DNA of 64,000 bases from Clostridium algoriphilum (GCF_020443705.1 NZ_JAIZZK010000004.1:168448-232447), one strand, 5' to 3'. Shown: positions 1 to 8,993, counted from the stretch's first letter. A program made the numbers and translations. Notes: a model not told the origin generated them from the sequence alone.

Positions 1-111
1 GGCAATTTTACCGGGAAAATTAGTGCCACCTTGAAATATAAGCTTAGATAATTTCATAACAAACTTTGATACTAATATACTGAGTAATGACTTAATTTTA
101 ATTTTGAACAC
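1..111 (-). CDS. Partial MurT-like Mur ligase (N-terminus only)
   Basis: Only the first ~37 codons are inside the window; the gene runs off the left edge on the minus strand. The readable end is a hydrophobic/basic stretch followed by GGTNFPGKIA, which resembles the N-terminus of MurT, the Mur-ligase-like subunit of the MurT/GatD lipid II amidotransferase that amidates the stem-peptide glutamate. The start is uncertain: a GTG at 111 sits almost on top of an AAAGGA ribosome site, and an in-frame ATG lies at 57. UppP further along also serves cell-wall synthesis, but this is not evidence of an operon. The family call rests on a short motif. Confidence 0.5.
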   Translation of the reverse strand, partial: MFKIKIKSLLSILVSKFVMKLSKLIFQGGTNFPGKIA

Positions 112-376
112 ATCCTTTAATTATACTTCTATTTTTAAGTTAATATAATTTTATAACATAGTTGCTTAAATGTCTAACATATTAATGTAACTTATAATTA
201 AATATTATAGCTTTTTAGCTATGTATTTGTTAAAATATAAATATAACACACAAAACGGTCCATAAAAAAATAGTATATAATTAAAAACTGAACCCAATAA
301 TCAATTAGTGAATTTTTGAATTAATTTAAAAAGAACTGCTTTAGAGCAATTTTTTTATAGTGAAAGGTGTGTTAGT

Positions 377-1252
377 TTGAAGCAACAAGGATATATCTAC
401 TCAATTTTTTCTGCTATATTATTTGGAAGTGCAGGCCTTCTTGTTAAATTAGCTTATGTAGGGGGAATTGATTCTATAAGTTTATTAACACTACAATATA
501 TTATAGCAGTGCCATTAATGTTTACAATGATGTATATTTTTAATAAAAAGTCTTTCAAAATAACAAAGAAACAAATAGTAAGACTAGCTGTGCTTGGCAT
601 TGTTGGAAATACATTTATGACGGTATTTTATTATACAGCGTTTAATTATTTACCAATGCAAATGGTTGCCATATTATTATATACTTATCCAATAATGGTT
701 TTTATATATTCAGTCCTGTTTAAAAAGGAATCGGTAGGATATAAAAAGACTTTTGCTGTGTTTCTAGCATTTTTGGGTTGTGTTTTAACGCTAGACATTT
801 TATCAGGACAGATTAAGTATTCATTAAAGGGAGTTATATTTGCCTTGATATGTGCAATGTTTTATGCCTTTATGAATATATATAGTGAGGAGAAATTGCA
901 AGGACTAGAACCACTAGTAATCAACGCTTATTCTACTCTATTTTCATTAATGAGCCTTATTATATATAAGTTTCCTGCGTTTATTTTTAGTGGGCATGTA
1001 ACTAAGAGACTTCTTTTGTATACTACGATACTTGCTATATTTTGTGAGATTATCCCTTTGACTTTATTATATGCTGCAATAAAATGTATAGGGTCATTAA
1101 AGGTATCTATAATAGGAAATCTTGAAATACCAACTGCTATGATTGTGTCATTTTTTATATTACATGAGCAAATCGCGAGTATGCAAATAATTGGAACTAT
1201 TTTAGTGGTATGTGCAATATATATGATAAGAATTGAACCTAAAACTAAATAA
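377..1252 (+). CDS. EamA/DMT-family permease
   Basis: A 291-residue integral membrane protein with about ten hydrophobic segments in two repeated halves, the usual size and layout of drug/metabolite transporter (EamA, RhaT-like) permeases. The N-terminus (IFSAILFGSAGLLVKLA) and the second-half segment around the MYAFMNIYSEE-like stretch match the duplicated EamA domain. The TTG start is chosen because GAAAGGTG lies just upstream. It stands alone, with AT-rich DNA on both sides. The substrate cannot be told from sequence; members export amino acids, metabolites or drugs. Confidence 0.85.
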   Translation: MKQQGYIYSIFSAILFGSAGLLVKLAYVGGIDSISLLTLQYIIAVPLMFTMMYIFNKKSFKITKKQIVRLAVLGIVGNTFMTVFYYTAFNYLPMQMVAILLYTYPIMVFIYSVLFKKESVGYKKTFAVFLAFLGCVLTLDILSGQIKYSLKGVIFALICAMFYAFMNIYSEEKLQGLEPLVINAYSTLFSLMSLIIYKFPAFIFSGHVTKRLLLYTTILAIFCEIIPLTLLYAAIKCIGSLKVSIIGNLEIPTAMIVSFFILHEQIASMQIIGTILVVCAIYMIRIEPKTK

Positions 1253-1364
1253 TACAAAAATTCCAACGGTATAAAGCATTACAAAACGTTGGGTTGATTT
1301 ATGTAAATTTTCCTTTAAATATGATATACTCTTTAAATAAATGAGATTTTATTAGGGATGTAAA

Positions 1365-1396
1365 AATAAACTAGCAAATGGACTAGTTATTTTTTT
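1365..1396 (+). terminator. Hairpin plus U-tract ahead of the transglutaminase-like gene
   Basis: AATAAACTAG and CTAGTTATT pair around an 8-nt loop with one bulged A and run into seven Ts. It could end transcription from the EamA gene. Because it lies between that gene and the next same-strand gene at 1467, it could also act as a leader attenuator. A second small dyad (CCAACG/CGTTGG) lies at 1263-1292. Confidence 0.45.
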
Positions 1397-1466
1397 GAGT
1401 ATCTTTTAAAATTTATTTAATAAATAACAATTTTAGTAAAGCAAAGCTACCAAATAAGGAGGAATT

Positions 1467-2579
1467 ATGAGAAAGAAGGGTATCATTTATAGAGTTTTAG
1501 TTTTCACTATTATAGCAGCAGCTGTAGTTCTTTGGGATTTTAAAGGTAGAACTAGTTTAAATACTAATGACATAGGTTTACAAGTTACTAAATGGGATAA
1601 TTTTTATAATGGAAATAATATTCATTTTTATTATTTAAATCCTCAGAATGAAAACTTAACAAAACTTAAAACTAAATATGGACTAAATAAACTTATTGAT
1701 AATAATGCAGATCAGCTAGATAACTCCATAAAGATTATGAAATTTATTAATAAGAGAGTTAAGGCCCAAAGTACTGCAATGTCCAGTGATAAAAGTGCCC
1801 TCGAAATAATGAAAGTGGCATTTAATGGGGATGAAATATCAGATAGTGATTATGCAATTATATATGAAGAGTGTTTAGCTTCTCTTGGAATTAACGTACG
1901 TCAAGGAATGCTAAGGAGTACTGATAAAAAAGTTAAAGGAAAATCATATTTTAATGTATGTGAAATATGGAGTGATAAATACCATAAGTGGATAATGCTC
2001 GATGGCGTTAATGGCTGCTATATGAGAGAAAAGCAAATACCACTCAGTGCTATTGAAATAATAAACAAGGGTATAGGAAACGTTCAAATAGTTAATTTAA
2101 AAGGTACTAGCAAGTATATAAAGAATATGTCAGGTTATTTTGAAAGCTATAGTATATCTATAGATAATAATAAATATGGTGAGTTAAAAAGTAATTCTAA
2201 AATTACTTATTTGAAAGATAAGCAGCTTCCTAAAATAGAAACAAAGGAGGGATTTATTCAACCTACTATATTTGTTAATAATCCACAAGTGTTTACTATA
2301 TCTCCAAATTTGCAATATGTTAATACAGGCAAAGAGGAAACTGCTACTTTAATATTTGCGAAAAGGGATTTGAAAAACGACACCAAGGAAGTAGATGACT
2401 TTACCATTGGGGTATTTATGAATAGTTATATGTTGCCAAACTATTTTATAAGTGTTAATGGTTCTGACTATATAAAAGTAGAAACCTTTTATAGTTTACA
2501 AATTAAAAAAGGAATTAACTCTATTAAGTTATCACAAGATGGTAAAACCTTATCTAGGGAAGTAATAATAGAAAAATAA
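1467..2579 (+). CDS. Membrane-anchored transglutaminase-like protein, probably non-catalytic
   Basis: 370 residues: an N-terminal hydrophobic anchor (about residues 8-24), a transglutaminase-like core (about 90-200), then an extracellular tail of unknown fold. The core keeps family features such as DYAIIYEECLASLGINVR and W-x-x-LDG. However, the position expected to hold the catalytic Cys (before DYA) is Asp, and the usual catalytic His before the Glu-Val/Ile-Trp strand is Asn (FNVCEIW). Enzymatic activity is therefore doubtful and the domain may be a binding or structural module. A good AAGGAGG ribosome site precedes the ATG. UppP follows 46 nt downstream, perhaps in the same transcript. Confidence 0.7.
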   Translation: MRKKGIIYRVLVFTIIAAAVVLWDFKGRTSLNTNDIGLQVTKWDNFYNGNNIHFYYLNPQNENLTKLKTKYGLNKLIDNNADQLDNSIKIMKFINKRVKAQSTAMSSDKSALEIMKVAFNGDEISDSDYAIIYEECLASLGINVRQGMLRSTDKKVKGKSYFNVCEIWSDKYHKWIMLDGVNGCYMREKQIPLSAIEIINKGIGNVQIVNLKGTSKYIKNMSGYFESYSISIDNNKYGELKSNSKITYLKDKQLPKIETKEGFIQPTIFVNNPQVFTISPNLQYVNTGKEETATLIFAKRDLKNDTKEVDDFTIGVFMNSYMLPNYFISVNGSDYIKVETFYSLQIKKGINSIKLSQDGKTLSREVIIEK

Positions 2580-2625
2580 ACATATTATAATAAATTAATT
2601 ATTGTTAGAAGGGAGCACACATTAG

Positions 2626-3453
2626 ATGAATTTGAACATTATATTGGCGTTTAAAGCTATAATAATAGCTATAGTAGAAGGGGTAACAGAATTTATTCCT
2701 ATTTCCTCTACTGGACATATGATTATTGTTGGAGATGTTATAAATTTTAAAGGGGCATTTGCAACCAGTTTTGAGGTAGTTATTCAACTAGGAGCTATTC
2801 TTGCAATTATAGTTTTATATCGTATTAAAATATGGAACTCAGTTGTTGAGCTACTTAAGGGGAAAGCTTCAGGTATTAAATTTTGGACTAATATTATAAT
2901 TGCATTTTTACCAGCTGCAGTATTCGGGTTTCTTTTGAATGATAAAATAGATGAATATCTTTTTAATTCGGGAACTGTGGCCGTGGGGTTAATAGTTGGT
3001 GGTATTCTAATGATTATTATAGAAAATAAATTTAGAAATAAGTATACTACAGAAATTATAGAGAAAATAAGTATTAAGCAATCATTTAAAATAGGTTGTT
3101 TTCAATGCCTTGCGTTATGGCCAGGCATGTCTAGATCGGCATCTACTATAATGGGAGGGTGGATTTGTGGCGTGTCTACAATTGCTGCAACTGAGTTTTC
3201 ATTCTTCCTCGCAATACCTACTATGGTTGGAGCTACAGCATTAACATTATTTAAAAGTGGAATGAATTTTAGTAGTGGAGAAATTGTCACTTTGGTTATT
3301 GGATTTGTAGTTGCATTTTTAGTTGCAATAGTTGTAGTTGAAAGATTTGTAGCTTATTTGAAAAAGAAACCTATGAAGGTTTTCGCTGTTTATAGAATAA
3401 TTGTTGGCATAGTATTAATATGTTTAATTAAATTTGGTGTTATATCATTATAA
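2626..3453 (+). CDS. uppP: Undecaprenyl-diphosphatase UppP (BacA family)
   Basis: A 275-residue polytopic protein of standard family length. It dephosphorylates undecaprenyl diphosphate at the membrane, recycling the lipid carrier for peptidoglycan and other polymers, and often confers bacitracin tolerance. Both active-site motifs are present: EGVTEFIPISSTGH at residues 18-31 and PGMSRSAST near residue 166. The ATG follows an AGAAGGGAG ribosome site. It probably shares a transcript with the transglutaminase-like gene 46 nt upstream. A short dyad (AATGGAA/TTCCATT) follows the stop codon. Confidence 0.95.
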   Translation: MNLNIILAFKAIIIAIVEGVTEFIPISSTGHMIIVGDVINFKGAFATSFEVVIQLGAILAIIVLYRIKIWNSVVELLKGKASGIKFWTNIIIAFLPAAVFGFLLNDKIDEYLFNSGTVAVGLIVGGILMIIIENKFRNKYTTEIIEKISIKQSFKIGCFQCLALWPGMSRSASTIMGGWICGVSTIAATEFSFFLAIPTMVGATALTLFKSGMNFSSGEIVTLVIGFVVAFLVAIVVVERFVAYLKKKPMKVFAVYRIIVGIVLICLIKFGVISL

Positions 3454-3579
3454 ATTATGATAATGGAAGGTTATTAACATTCCATTCATAGTAGTGTGTC
3501 ATTTATATTTTCTAATTGCTTGGGGTATATTATATAGAGTTTAGAGGGGTGTATATGATACATAAAATTAAAAAATCAT

Positions 3580-3840
3580 GAAATTAGGTGTACAGTGCTC
3601 GGTTATATTCAAAGAGGTGGGATAACATCATCTTATGATAGAATACTTTCTACAAGGTATGGTGTTGCAGCTGTTAACCTAATTAATGAAGGGAAATTTG
3701 GAGAGATGGTTTGTCTTGCAGGAAATAAAATATCTTCTGTATCTTTAGAGGAGGTTATTGGACACCCGAAGAATGTAGATCCTAGTGGAGAATTAGTTAA
3801 AGTAGCTAGAAGCATTGGAATTTCCTTTGGTGATCAATAA
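3580..3840 (+). pseudogene. Remnant of 6-phosphofructokinase (C-terminal part of pfkA)
   Basis: Translating from 3580 gives EIRCTVLGYIQRGG followed by a DRILSTRYGVAAVNLI-like segment, which is the C-terminal quarter of ATP-dependent PfkA. The N-terminal ATP site (GGDAPGMN-type) and the catalytic region are missing. An in-frame TGA at 3556 cuts the homology and the preceding DNA shows no PfkA similarity. A GTG at 3595 could start an 81-residue product, but it begins in mid-domain and has no ribosome site. An intact pfkA is presumably elsewhere; this copy looks like leftover from a duplication or deletion. Confidence 0.75.
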
Positions 3841-3966
3841 GATTCTTCAATTTTTAAATGCTTGTTTAGTATTATAAATGAGTAAATTATCAATATAAAT
3901 ATTAAAAGCTAGGTAACTAGTCTTTTTTTATTTATTGAAAATTGTGAAATATTTAGTTGAGTTTTT

Positions 3967-4839
3967 TTACTTCCCTTGGAATTTTTTTATGTTTGTGCCA
4001 TCACTTATAAGTACGATATTTTTATTTATATCAGTTCTATAGATTATAGAATTTATTTCTTTTAATTTGTCTAAGGTCTCTTTATTTGGATGACCATATG
4101 TGTTATAAGCTCCACAACTTATTACAGCAATTTTTGGAGAAACTTCATTTAAAAAATTTTGTGAGGTTGATGTCTTACTACCGTGATGACCAACTTTAAG
4201 TACTTGAGCTTTTAAATTGTAACCATTGTTAATAAGTTCTTGTTCAGCTAGTTCTTCGGCATCACCTGCAAATAAATAAGTAGAATTTCTATAAGAAACT
4301 TTTATAACACATGAGTAATCATTAGTATTTTCGTAGGTTGCGCTGTTGGGTGACAGCATAACGCAAGAAGTATTCGCACCTAAATCTAAATACATGTTAG
4401 GTTTAGCTATGTTTATTTTAAAATTTTTACTTCTTAAAGCTCTGATCATATCAACAAAAGATTGAGAGGAAGATATAGCTTTAGGTGCATAGAACTCTCC
4501 AACATCGAAGGTTTTAATTATACTAGCCATACCTCCTATATGATCTTCATGAGGATGTGTTGTAACTATATAGTCAAGTTTCTTAATATTATTCTTTTTT
4601 AAATACCTAATTAATTTTTGTTTTGAATCACTGGTTCCACTATCAATTAATAGGTTTTTATTATTTACTTGAATAAGTATACAATCACCCTGTCCTACAT
4701 CAATAAAATGAGTAACTATATTATTTTTTAAATCTAAGTTTGTTTTTATTGTAGAGTTATAACCTACAGCAATGCAGATAGTTATAAAAATTAAAACAAT
4801 GCAAATCAAGGTATATTTTAACCAGATTTTCTTTGGCAT
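3967..4839 (-). CDS. ComEC-like metallo-beta-lactamase-fold hydrolase, membrane-anchored
   Basis: 290 residues with one N-terminal membrane segment (about 8-26) and then an extracellular metallo-hydrolase domain. The metal-binding motif THPHEDHIGG lies at residues 94-103; GDAEE and VGHHGSKTS follow in the order seen in the ComEC/Rec2 hydrolase domain. It lacks the competence-domain channel of full ComEC, so it belongs to the stand-alone late-competence-like proteins. In ComEC this domain is thought to act on nucleic acid; the substrate here is unknown. The ATG is preceded by AGGAG. It is a single gene with a weak hairpin after its stop. Confidence 0.85.
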   Translation of the reverse strand: MPKKIWLKYTLICIVLIFITICIAVGYNSTIKTNLDLKNNIVTHFIDVGQGDCILIQVNNKNLLIDSGTSDSKQKLIRYLKKNNIKKLDYIVTTHPHEDHIGGMASIIKTFDVGEFYAPKAISSSQSFVDMIRALRSKNFKINIAKPNMYLDLGANTSCVMLSPNSATYENTNDYSCVIKVSYRNSTYLFAGDAEELAEQELINNGYNLKAQVLKVGHHGSKTSTSQNFLNEVSPKIAVISCGAYNTYGHPNKETLDKLKEINSIIYRTDINKNIVLISDGTNIKKFQGK

Positions 4840-5012
4840 ACGACTAATCTCCTATGTATATATTTGAAGTATATATGTAATATTAAAGCATATAAATGAT
4901 TTTATCCAAATATATAAAAAAATATCAATACATAAGGAGAAATTTGAAATAAGGCTTACTAACTAGTATAATCATAGTTGTAATTTAATCTAAGCATGAA
5001 AGGAACAGATAT

Positions 5013-5741
5013 ATGAGAACTATATACTTTTATTTACTTATTATTATTAATCTAATTTGGATAAACTTTAAAAAATTAAAATTTAATAGCATAAAAACGA
5101 AAAAGTCTATTAAAGAGGCAGAGGTGTATCTATTTAAGGTAGCTACGAATTGGGCTAATTTCGTACTTAAGACTGCAGGTTTAAATTTAACAGTTGAGGG
5201 GAAAGAAAACATACCAAATGAGGCCTGCCTTTTTGTGGGAAATCACCAAAGTGATTTTGATATACCTGTAATACTTGCTAATATGGGCAGACTTACGGGT
5301 GCAGTTGCTAAAAAAAGTATGGTGAAGATACCAATAATGAGCTATTGGATGAAGCAAATACATTGCGTATTTATGGATAGGGAAAACCCAAGAGAGGCAT
5401 TAAAGTCAATGGCTGAAGGTGTTGACAATTTGAAAAATGGGTATTCTATGCTTATTTTTCCTGAAGGGACTAGAAGTAGAAGTAACAATATGGGTGAATT
5501 TAAGAAGGGAAGTATGAGGCTAGCGATAAAGGCTGGAGTTCCTATTATTCCTATAACAGTTTATGATACTTATAAAGTAATGGAAGGTAATAATGGGAAA
5601 ATAAAAAAGGCAAATGCTAAACTTATAATTGATAAACCTATATATCTTGATGGTATGTCTAAGGAAGAAAAAGCGAATATTTCAGATAGAGTAAAGAACA
5701 TTATCCAAGGTAATTTAGATAGGGAACGTGATAAGAACTAA
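5013..5741 (+). CDS. plsC: 1-acyl-sn-glycerol-3-phosphate acyltransferase
   Basis: 242 residues with an N-terminal hydrophobic anchor. The enzyme transfers an acyl chain to lysophosphatidic acid to make phosphatidic acid in membrane phospholipid synthesis. The catalytic NHQSDFD block puts His78 and Asp83 in the HX4D arrangement, and FPEGTRSR (about residue 150) is the glycerol-phosphate-binding motif. VPIIPITVYDTYKV matches the fourth family block. An AAAGGAAC ribosome site precedes the ATG. It is monocistronic and convergent with gapN, the two separated by a strong bidirectional terminator. Confidence 0.93.
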   Translation: MRTIYFYLLIIINLIWINFKKLKFNSIKTKKSIKEAEVYLFKVATNWANFVLKTAGLNLTVEGKENIPNEACLFVGNHQSDFDIPVILANMGRLTGAVAKKSMVKIPIMSYWMKQIHCVFMDRENPREALKSMAEGVDNLKNGYSMLIFPEGTRSRSNNMGEFKKGSMRLAIKAGVPIIPITVYDTYKVMEGNNGKIKKANAKLIIDKPIYLDGMSKEEKANISDRVKNIIQGNLDRERDKN

Positions 5742-5774
5742 AAATTATATACGATATGTTATTTATTTTAATGT

Positions 5775-5823
5775 GCATAAAGAAAGAAGCAGCTAAATAA
5801 AATGGTTGCTTCTTTCTTTATGC
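5775..5823. terminator. Bidirectional terminator between plsC and gapN
   Basis: Two 19-nt arms (5775-5793 and 5805-5823) pair with a single non-Watson-Crick position around an 11-nt loop. They have A/T runs on both sides. The right arm reaches the last base of the gapN stop codon, so both convergent genes can use it. Confidence 0.8.
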
Positions 5824-7271
5824 TATGGGTTTATGAGTAATACTGTAGCTTTTGATCTAGTCATAGCTTCAATACTATATCGTATACCTTGAGTACCCAT
5901 ACCTGAGGATTTTGTTCCTGAGAAAGGAAAATGGTCAGGTCCTCTTTCGGGTTTATTGTTAATTTGAACAGTACCTACCTCTAATTGATTTGCAATATTA
6001 AAGGCATGATCAATATTTTTAGTATACACAGAGGATTGGAGGCCATACTCAGAACTGTTCGCAATCTCAACAGCTTCATTAATGCTATTGACTCTAATTA
6101 CCGGGAGTACTGGCCCAAAGGGTTCTTCCCATGCGAGTCTCATATTAGTAGTAACATTATCAAATAATGTTGGAAAAATTAAATTATTATCTCGTTTATT
6201 TCCACATAATAAAGTAGCACCCTGACTTATGGCATCATTAATCAGATCTTGAACATAGTCTGCAGCTTTATTATCTATAAGGGGGGTTATCTCACAACTA
6301 TCTTCTGGATTTCCCACTTTTAGAAGTTTTATATTTTTTAACAATTCATTTATGAGATCATCTGCAATATCATTTAAGACTAATACTCTTTTAACTGCAG
6401 TACATCTTTGGCCGGAATAGCTAAAGGCTCCCGCAACAATATCTTTGGCTGCACTATGTATATCAGCATCGCTTAAGATTATAGCCGCATCTTTACCGCC
6501 AAGCTCCATAATCATAGGAACCATACCAGCAATTACAGCTATATGTTTTCCGATTTCAGTGCTTCCAGTAAAGTTTATAAAATTTATATCCTTGTGAGTG
6601 ACTAAATAATCGCCTATTTCAGAACTTTTACCTGTTATTGTGTTTAGTACTCCCTTCGGAACACCTGCCTCGTGGAAAAGGGCAGCTAGATGGAGCGCAC
6701 TAATAGCTCCTTGAGTAGAAGGTTTAAAAATTACACTATTTCCACCAATTAAGGCTGGAGCAATTTTTGATGCAGGCAGGTTAATTGGATAATTAAAAGG
6801 GGAAATAGCAAGAACTATTCCTACTGGTACTTTGGATACAAAAGATATCTTATTTTTCTTAAAACCAGGGAAATTATCTGCACCTATAGTTTCGCCTTCT
6901 AAATGTTTGCCAGCGTCAGCAGTGAATCTAATAAAATCTGCAGTTTTTTTTATCTCAGCTATACATGAATCTTTATCTTTAGCAATTTCCTTTTGCATAA
7001 TGTGTGACAAGTAATCTATATTCCCATCTAGCAATGTAGCGCATTTATGCAAAATTGATGCACGGGAGCTAATGGGCATATCAGCCCAACTCTTTTGATA
7101 AATTTTTGAATTTGCAATAACTGCGTTAACTTCGTCAAAGCTCATAGCTGGAATTGTGCCGACTAAACTATTATCTACTGGAGAGAAAATATCTATTGTA
7201 TTTTTAGACGTAACCCAATCACCATTATATAAATTTTTGTAAGCATTATCTTGGCTCATACTATCGAACAA
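5823..7271 (-). CDS. gapN: NADP-dependent non-phosphorylating glyceraldehyde-3-phosphate dehydrogenase
   Basis: A 482-residue aldehyde dehydrogenase superfamily protein. GapN oxidises glyceraldehyde-3-phosphate directly to 3-phosphoglycerate, giving NADPH and no ATP. The nucleophile is Cys290 in GQRCTA and the general base is the Glu of ELGGKDA. The N-terminus (YNGDWVTS) and C-terminus (GPDHFPFSGTKSSGMG) follow the GapN subgroup rather than generic ALDHs; substrate choice is nevertheless inferred. The TTG start has GAGGTG at good spacing. It is a single-gene unit. Many clostridia use this enzyme as an NADPH source because they lack the oxidative pentose phosphate branch. Confidence 0.85.
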   Translation of the reverse strand: MFDSMSQDNAYKNLYNGDWVTSKNTIDIFSPVDNSLVGTIPAMSFDEVNAVIANSKIYQKSWADMPISSRASILHKCATLLDGNIDYLSHIMQKEIAKDKDSCIAEIKKTADFIRFTADAGKHLEGETIGADNFPGFKKNKISFVSKVPVGIVLAISPFNYPINLPASKIAPALIGGNSVIFKPSTQGAISALHLAALFHEAGVPKGVLNTITGKSSEIGDYLVTHKDINFINFTGSTEIGKHIAVIAGMVPMIMELGGKDAAIILSDADIHSAAKDIVAGAFSYSGQRCTAVKRVLVLNDIADDLINELLKNIKLLKVGNPEDSCEITPLIDNKAADYVQDLINDAISQGATLLCGNKRDNNLIFPTLFDNVTTNMRLAWEEPFGPVLPVIRVNSINEAVEIANSSEYGLQSSVYTKNIDHAFNIANQLEVGTVQINNKPERGPDHFPFSGTKSSGMGTQGIRYSIEAMTRSKATVLLINP

Positions 7272-7354
7272 GAAAAATCACCTCGCTTTAAGATTGTTTT
7301 ACCTGTATAGTATTAACCAAAGATAAGTATATTATTGCAGGACTAAAGTGATAA

Positions 7355-7663
7355 TTAATAGTGTCTTTTGGTCATTAAATCCTCTATTATAGATATTTTA
7401 GACTGCAGTAATGCATTTTCATTTTCAAGTTTTAATATAGTATTTTCAGCTTCTTTATTTTTGTTACTTGCAATAGTTAAAGTTTTTTGTAGTTTTTTAT
7501 TTTTGTTTAGTTTTTCGTCTATTGCTGGTTTATATTTTTTGCTTAAAGCAAAATTCTTATTGATTAAAAAGTATGTTTCGTTATAAAATGTAATTAAATA
7601 TATCTTTATTTCTTTAGTAACACATTTAAAATTGGAAATAAGTAAATCTATTAATTTATTCAT
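7355..7663 (-). CDS. Small coiled-coil protein of unknown function
   Basis: 102 residues and no family recognised. The first ~45 residues are hydrophobic/aromatic (LITFYNETYFLI). Residues ~50-97 are Lys/Glu/Asn-rich with heptad-like Leu/Ile spacing (ILKLENENALLQSKISIIEDL), predicting a coiled coil. A GAGGTG site precedes the ATG, which supports a real gene. It lies back to back with another coiled-coil gene at 7723, sharing a promoter region of about 60 nt, so the two may be functionally linked. Confidence 0.6.
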   Translation of the reverse strand: MNKLIDLLISNFKCVTKEIKIYLITFYNETYFLINKNFALSKKYKPAIDEKLNKNKKLQKTLTIASNKNKEAENTILKLENENALLQSKISIIEDLMTKRHY

Positions 7664-7722
7664 AAATAATCACCTCAAGTACATTCTACATAAAGAATAC
7701 TATGAAAGGCAAGGTAATAATA

Positions 7723-8163
7723 ATGGATAAAAATAATAATGAACGTTATTTAGAAAATATTAAACATAAGATTGAGAAACTTGATATAAAAGGGGAAGAA
7801 TATGAATTACAATTAGTCCAGCAAATAAAGATCCTCGAACATAACAATGAGACAATTCAAAAATTTAAGTTTACCCATGATATGTTATATGACAAATATA
7901 TTAGCTTAATAAGTTTGCTTGAGAAACAAGGGATAATTTTTGAGATTAACTTTAATGATTATAAGCCACACGAATGGGAAAATTTATTGGTAGTAAAAAC
8001 AGGAAGTGGATATGAAATTCGAACTAAAGCTGGTCATAGGTTAAAAATGTTAGATGAAAATTATTCGAAGATTATTGGAGATATAAACAAAAAAGAAGAA
8101 CATAGCTTAATTGTAATAAGAGTTACAGATAAAACCTCGCTAGTTCAACTTAGATTTAACTAA
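7723..8163 (+). CDS. Hypothetical protein with N-terminal coiled coil
   Basis: 146 residues from the ATG at 7723, chosen because GAAAGGCAAGG lies just upstream; an in-frame ATG at 7702 has no ribosome site. Residues ~5-60 are charged and helical (DKNNNERYLENIKHKIEKLDIKG), followed by a compact C-terminal part with SGYEIRTKAGHRLKMLDE and LIVIRVTDKTSLVQLRF, which looks like a small beta-rich domain. I recognise no family. It is divergent from the coiled-coil gene at 7355-7663 and ends before a perfect terminator palindrome. Confidence 0.65.
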   Translation: MDKNNNERYLENIKHKIEKLDIKGEEYELQLVQQIKILEHNNETIQKFKFTHDMLYDKYISLISLLEKQGIIFEINFNDYKPHEWENLLVVKTGSGYEIRTKAGHRLKMLDENYSKIIGDINKKEEHSLIVIRVTDKTSLVQLRFN

Positions 8164-8194
8164 AGTAGAGAATATAGTATTTCGTAAATAATTA

Positions 8195-8237
8195 CAAATA
8201 AAAGAAACTGAATTTGAAATTCAGTTTCTTTTATTTG
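8195..8237. terminator. Perfect 21-bp-arm bidirectional terminator
   Basis: Positions 8195-8215 and 8217-8237 are exact reverse complements around a single G. The ends are T-rich on either strand. It separates the coiled-coil gene (+) from the DUF378 gene (-). Confidence 0.85.
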
Positions 8238-8258
8238 TTGTAACATTCAATTTTAAAA

Positions 8259-8480
8259 CTATTTAACCTCAGTTCTATCTCTGTCACTATCTCTGTCTCT
8301 TCCTAAGAAAGATAAAGCATATAGGCCACATAAACCTACTAGAGCAAAAATAATTCTTGTAAATGCAGTATTTGTACCAAACAAGCTTGATACTAGGTCA
8401 AATCGGAAAAATCCAATTAATCCCCAATTTATAGCGCCTATAATAATTAATACAAGTGCAGTAGTATCTAATGCTTTCAT
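8259..8480 (-). CDS. DUF378 family small membrane protein
   Basis: 73 residues with two membrane segments: LVLIIIGAINWGLIGFF and IIFALVGLCGLYALSFL. The GAINWGLIG motif is the signature of DUF378 (YuzA-like) proteins, whose function is not known. A charged tail with repeated Asp-Arg pairs (RDRDSDRDR) is unusual and probably cytoplasmic. I chose the second ATG, because AAAGGAG directly abuts the first ATG at 8489 but is correctly spaced for the one at 8480, and family members start MKxLD. Confidence 0.85.
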   Translation of the reverse strand: MKALDTTALVLIIIGAINWGLIGFFRFDLVSSLFGTNTAFTRIIFALVGLCGLYALSFLGRDRDSDRDRTEVK

Positions 8481-8558
8481 TGCAAACATCTCCTTTAATT
8501 AATTCTTGTTATTATTGTTTGCAATTTTGTAAAAAATATTACAATATTATAAAATAAA

Positions 8559-8942
8559 TTATTTTATTTCACCATGTTTTTCATAATGAGCTATTTCTAA
8601 TAAATTGTTGTTATTGTCAACAAATACTACTGTAGGTTTAATATTTTTTGCTTCTTCTTCATTAATTTGGCAAAAAGTCATAATTATTATTTTATCACCA
8701 GGTTGAACACATCTTGCAGCAGCTCCATTAATACACATAGTTCCGCTACCAGGATCCCCTGCAATAACATAAGTTTCAAACCTGTTTCCATTATCAATAT
8801 CTACAATTTGCACTTTTTCATATTCTAGAATATTTGAGTTTTCCATTAGCGTTTTGTCTATAGTTATACTTCCAACATAATTTAATTTAGCATCTGTAAC
8901 AATAGCTCTGTGTATTTTAGATTTTAACATAGTTAATATCAT
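8559..8942 (-). CDS. panD: Aspartate 1-decarboxylase
   Basis: 127 residues, family length. It decarboxylates L-aspartate to beta-alanine for pantothenate. The proenzyme self-cleaves at Gly24-Ser25 to create the pyruvoyl cofactor, and with the ATG at 8942 the YVGS motif falls exactly at Gly24-Ser25. That ATG has AGGAGG, whereas a start further upstream at 8978 would add 12 odd residues. The [11 protein letters not shown] block near residue 72-82 is the conserved substrate-site region. It is the last gene of the pantothenate cluster, 124 nt after panC. Confidence 0.95.
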   Translation of the reverse strand: MILTMLKSKIHRAIVTDAKLNYVGSITIDKTLMENSNILEYEKVQIVDIDNGNRFETYVIAGDPGSGTMCINGAAARCVQPGDKIIIMTFCQINEEEAKNIKPTVVFVDNNNNLLEIAHYEKHGEIK

Positions 8943-8970
8943 ATTGATCCTCCTATATTTCTCTGTGATA

Positions 8971-8993
8971 GATAACAATTATTAATTGTTATC
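8971..8993. repeat. 23-bp dyad between panC and panD
   Basis: GATAACAATT and AATTGTTATC are perfect 10-nt inverted arms around ATT, placed 29 nt upstream of the panD start. It could be an operator, an RNA-processing hairpin or a weak terminator; there is no U-tract on the minus strand. Confidence 0.4.

Noticed and set aside
289..300. ACTGAACCCA near the left edge as the other end of the IS at 63891
   Set aside because: Only ten bases match, in the same orientation, and the surrounding DNA shows no element end.
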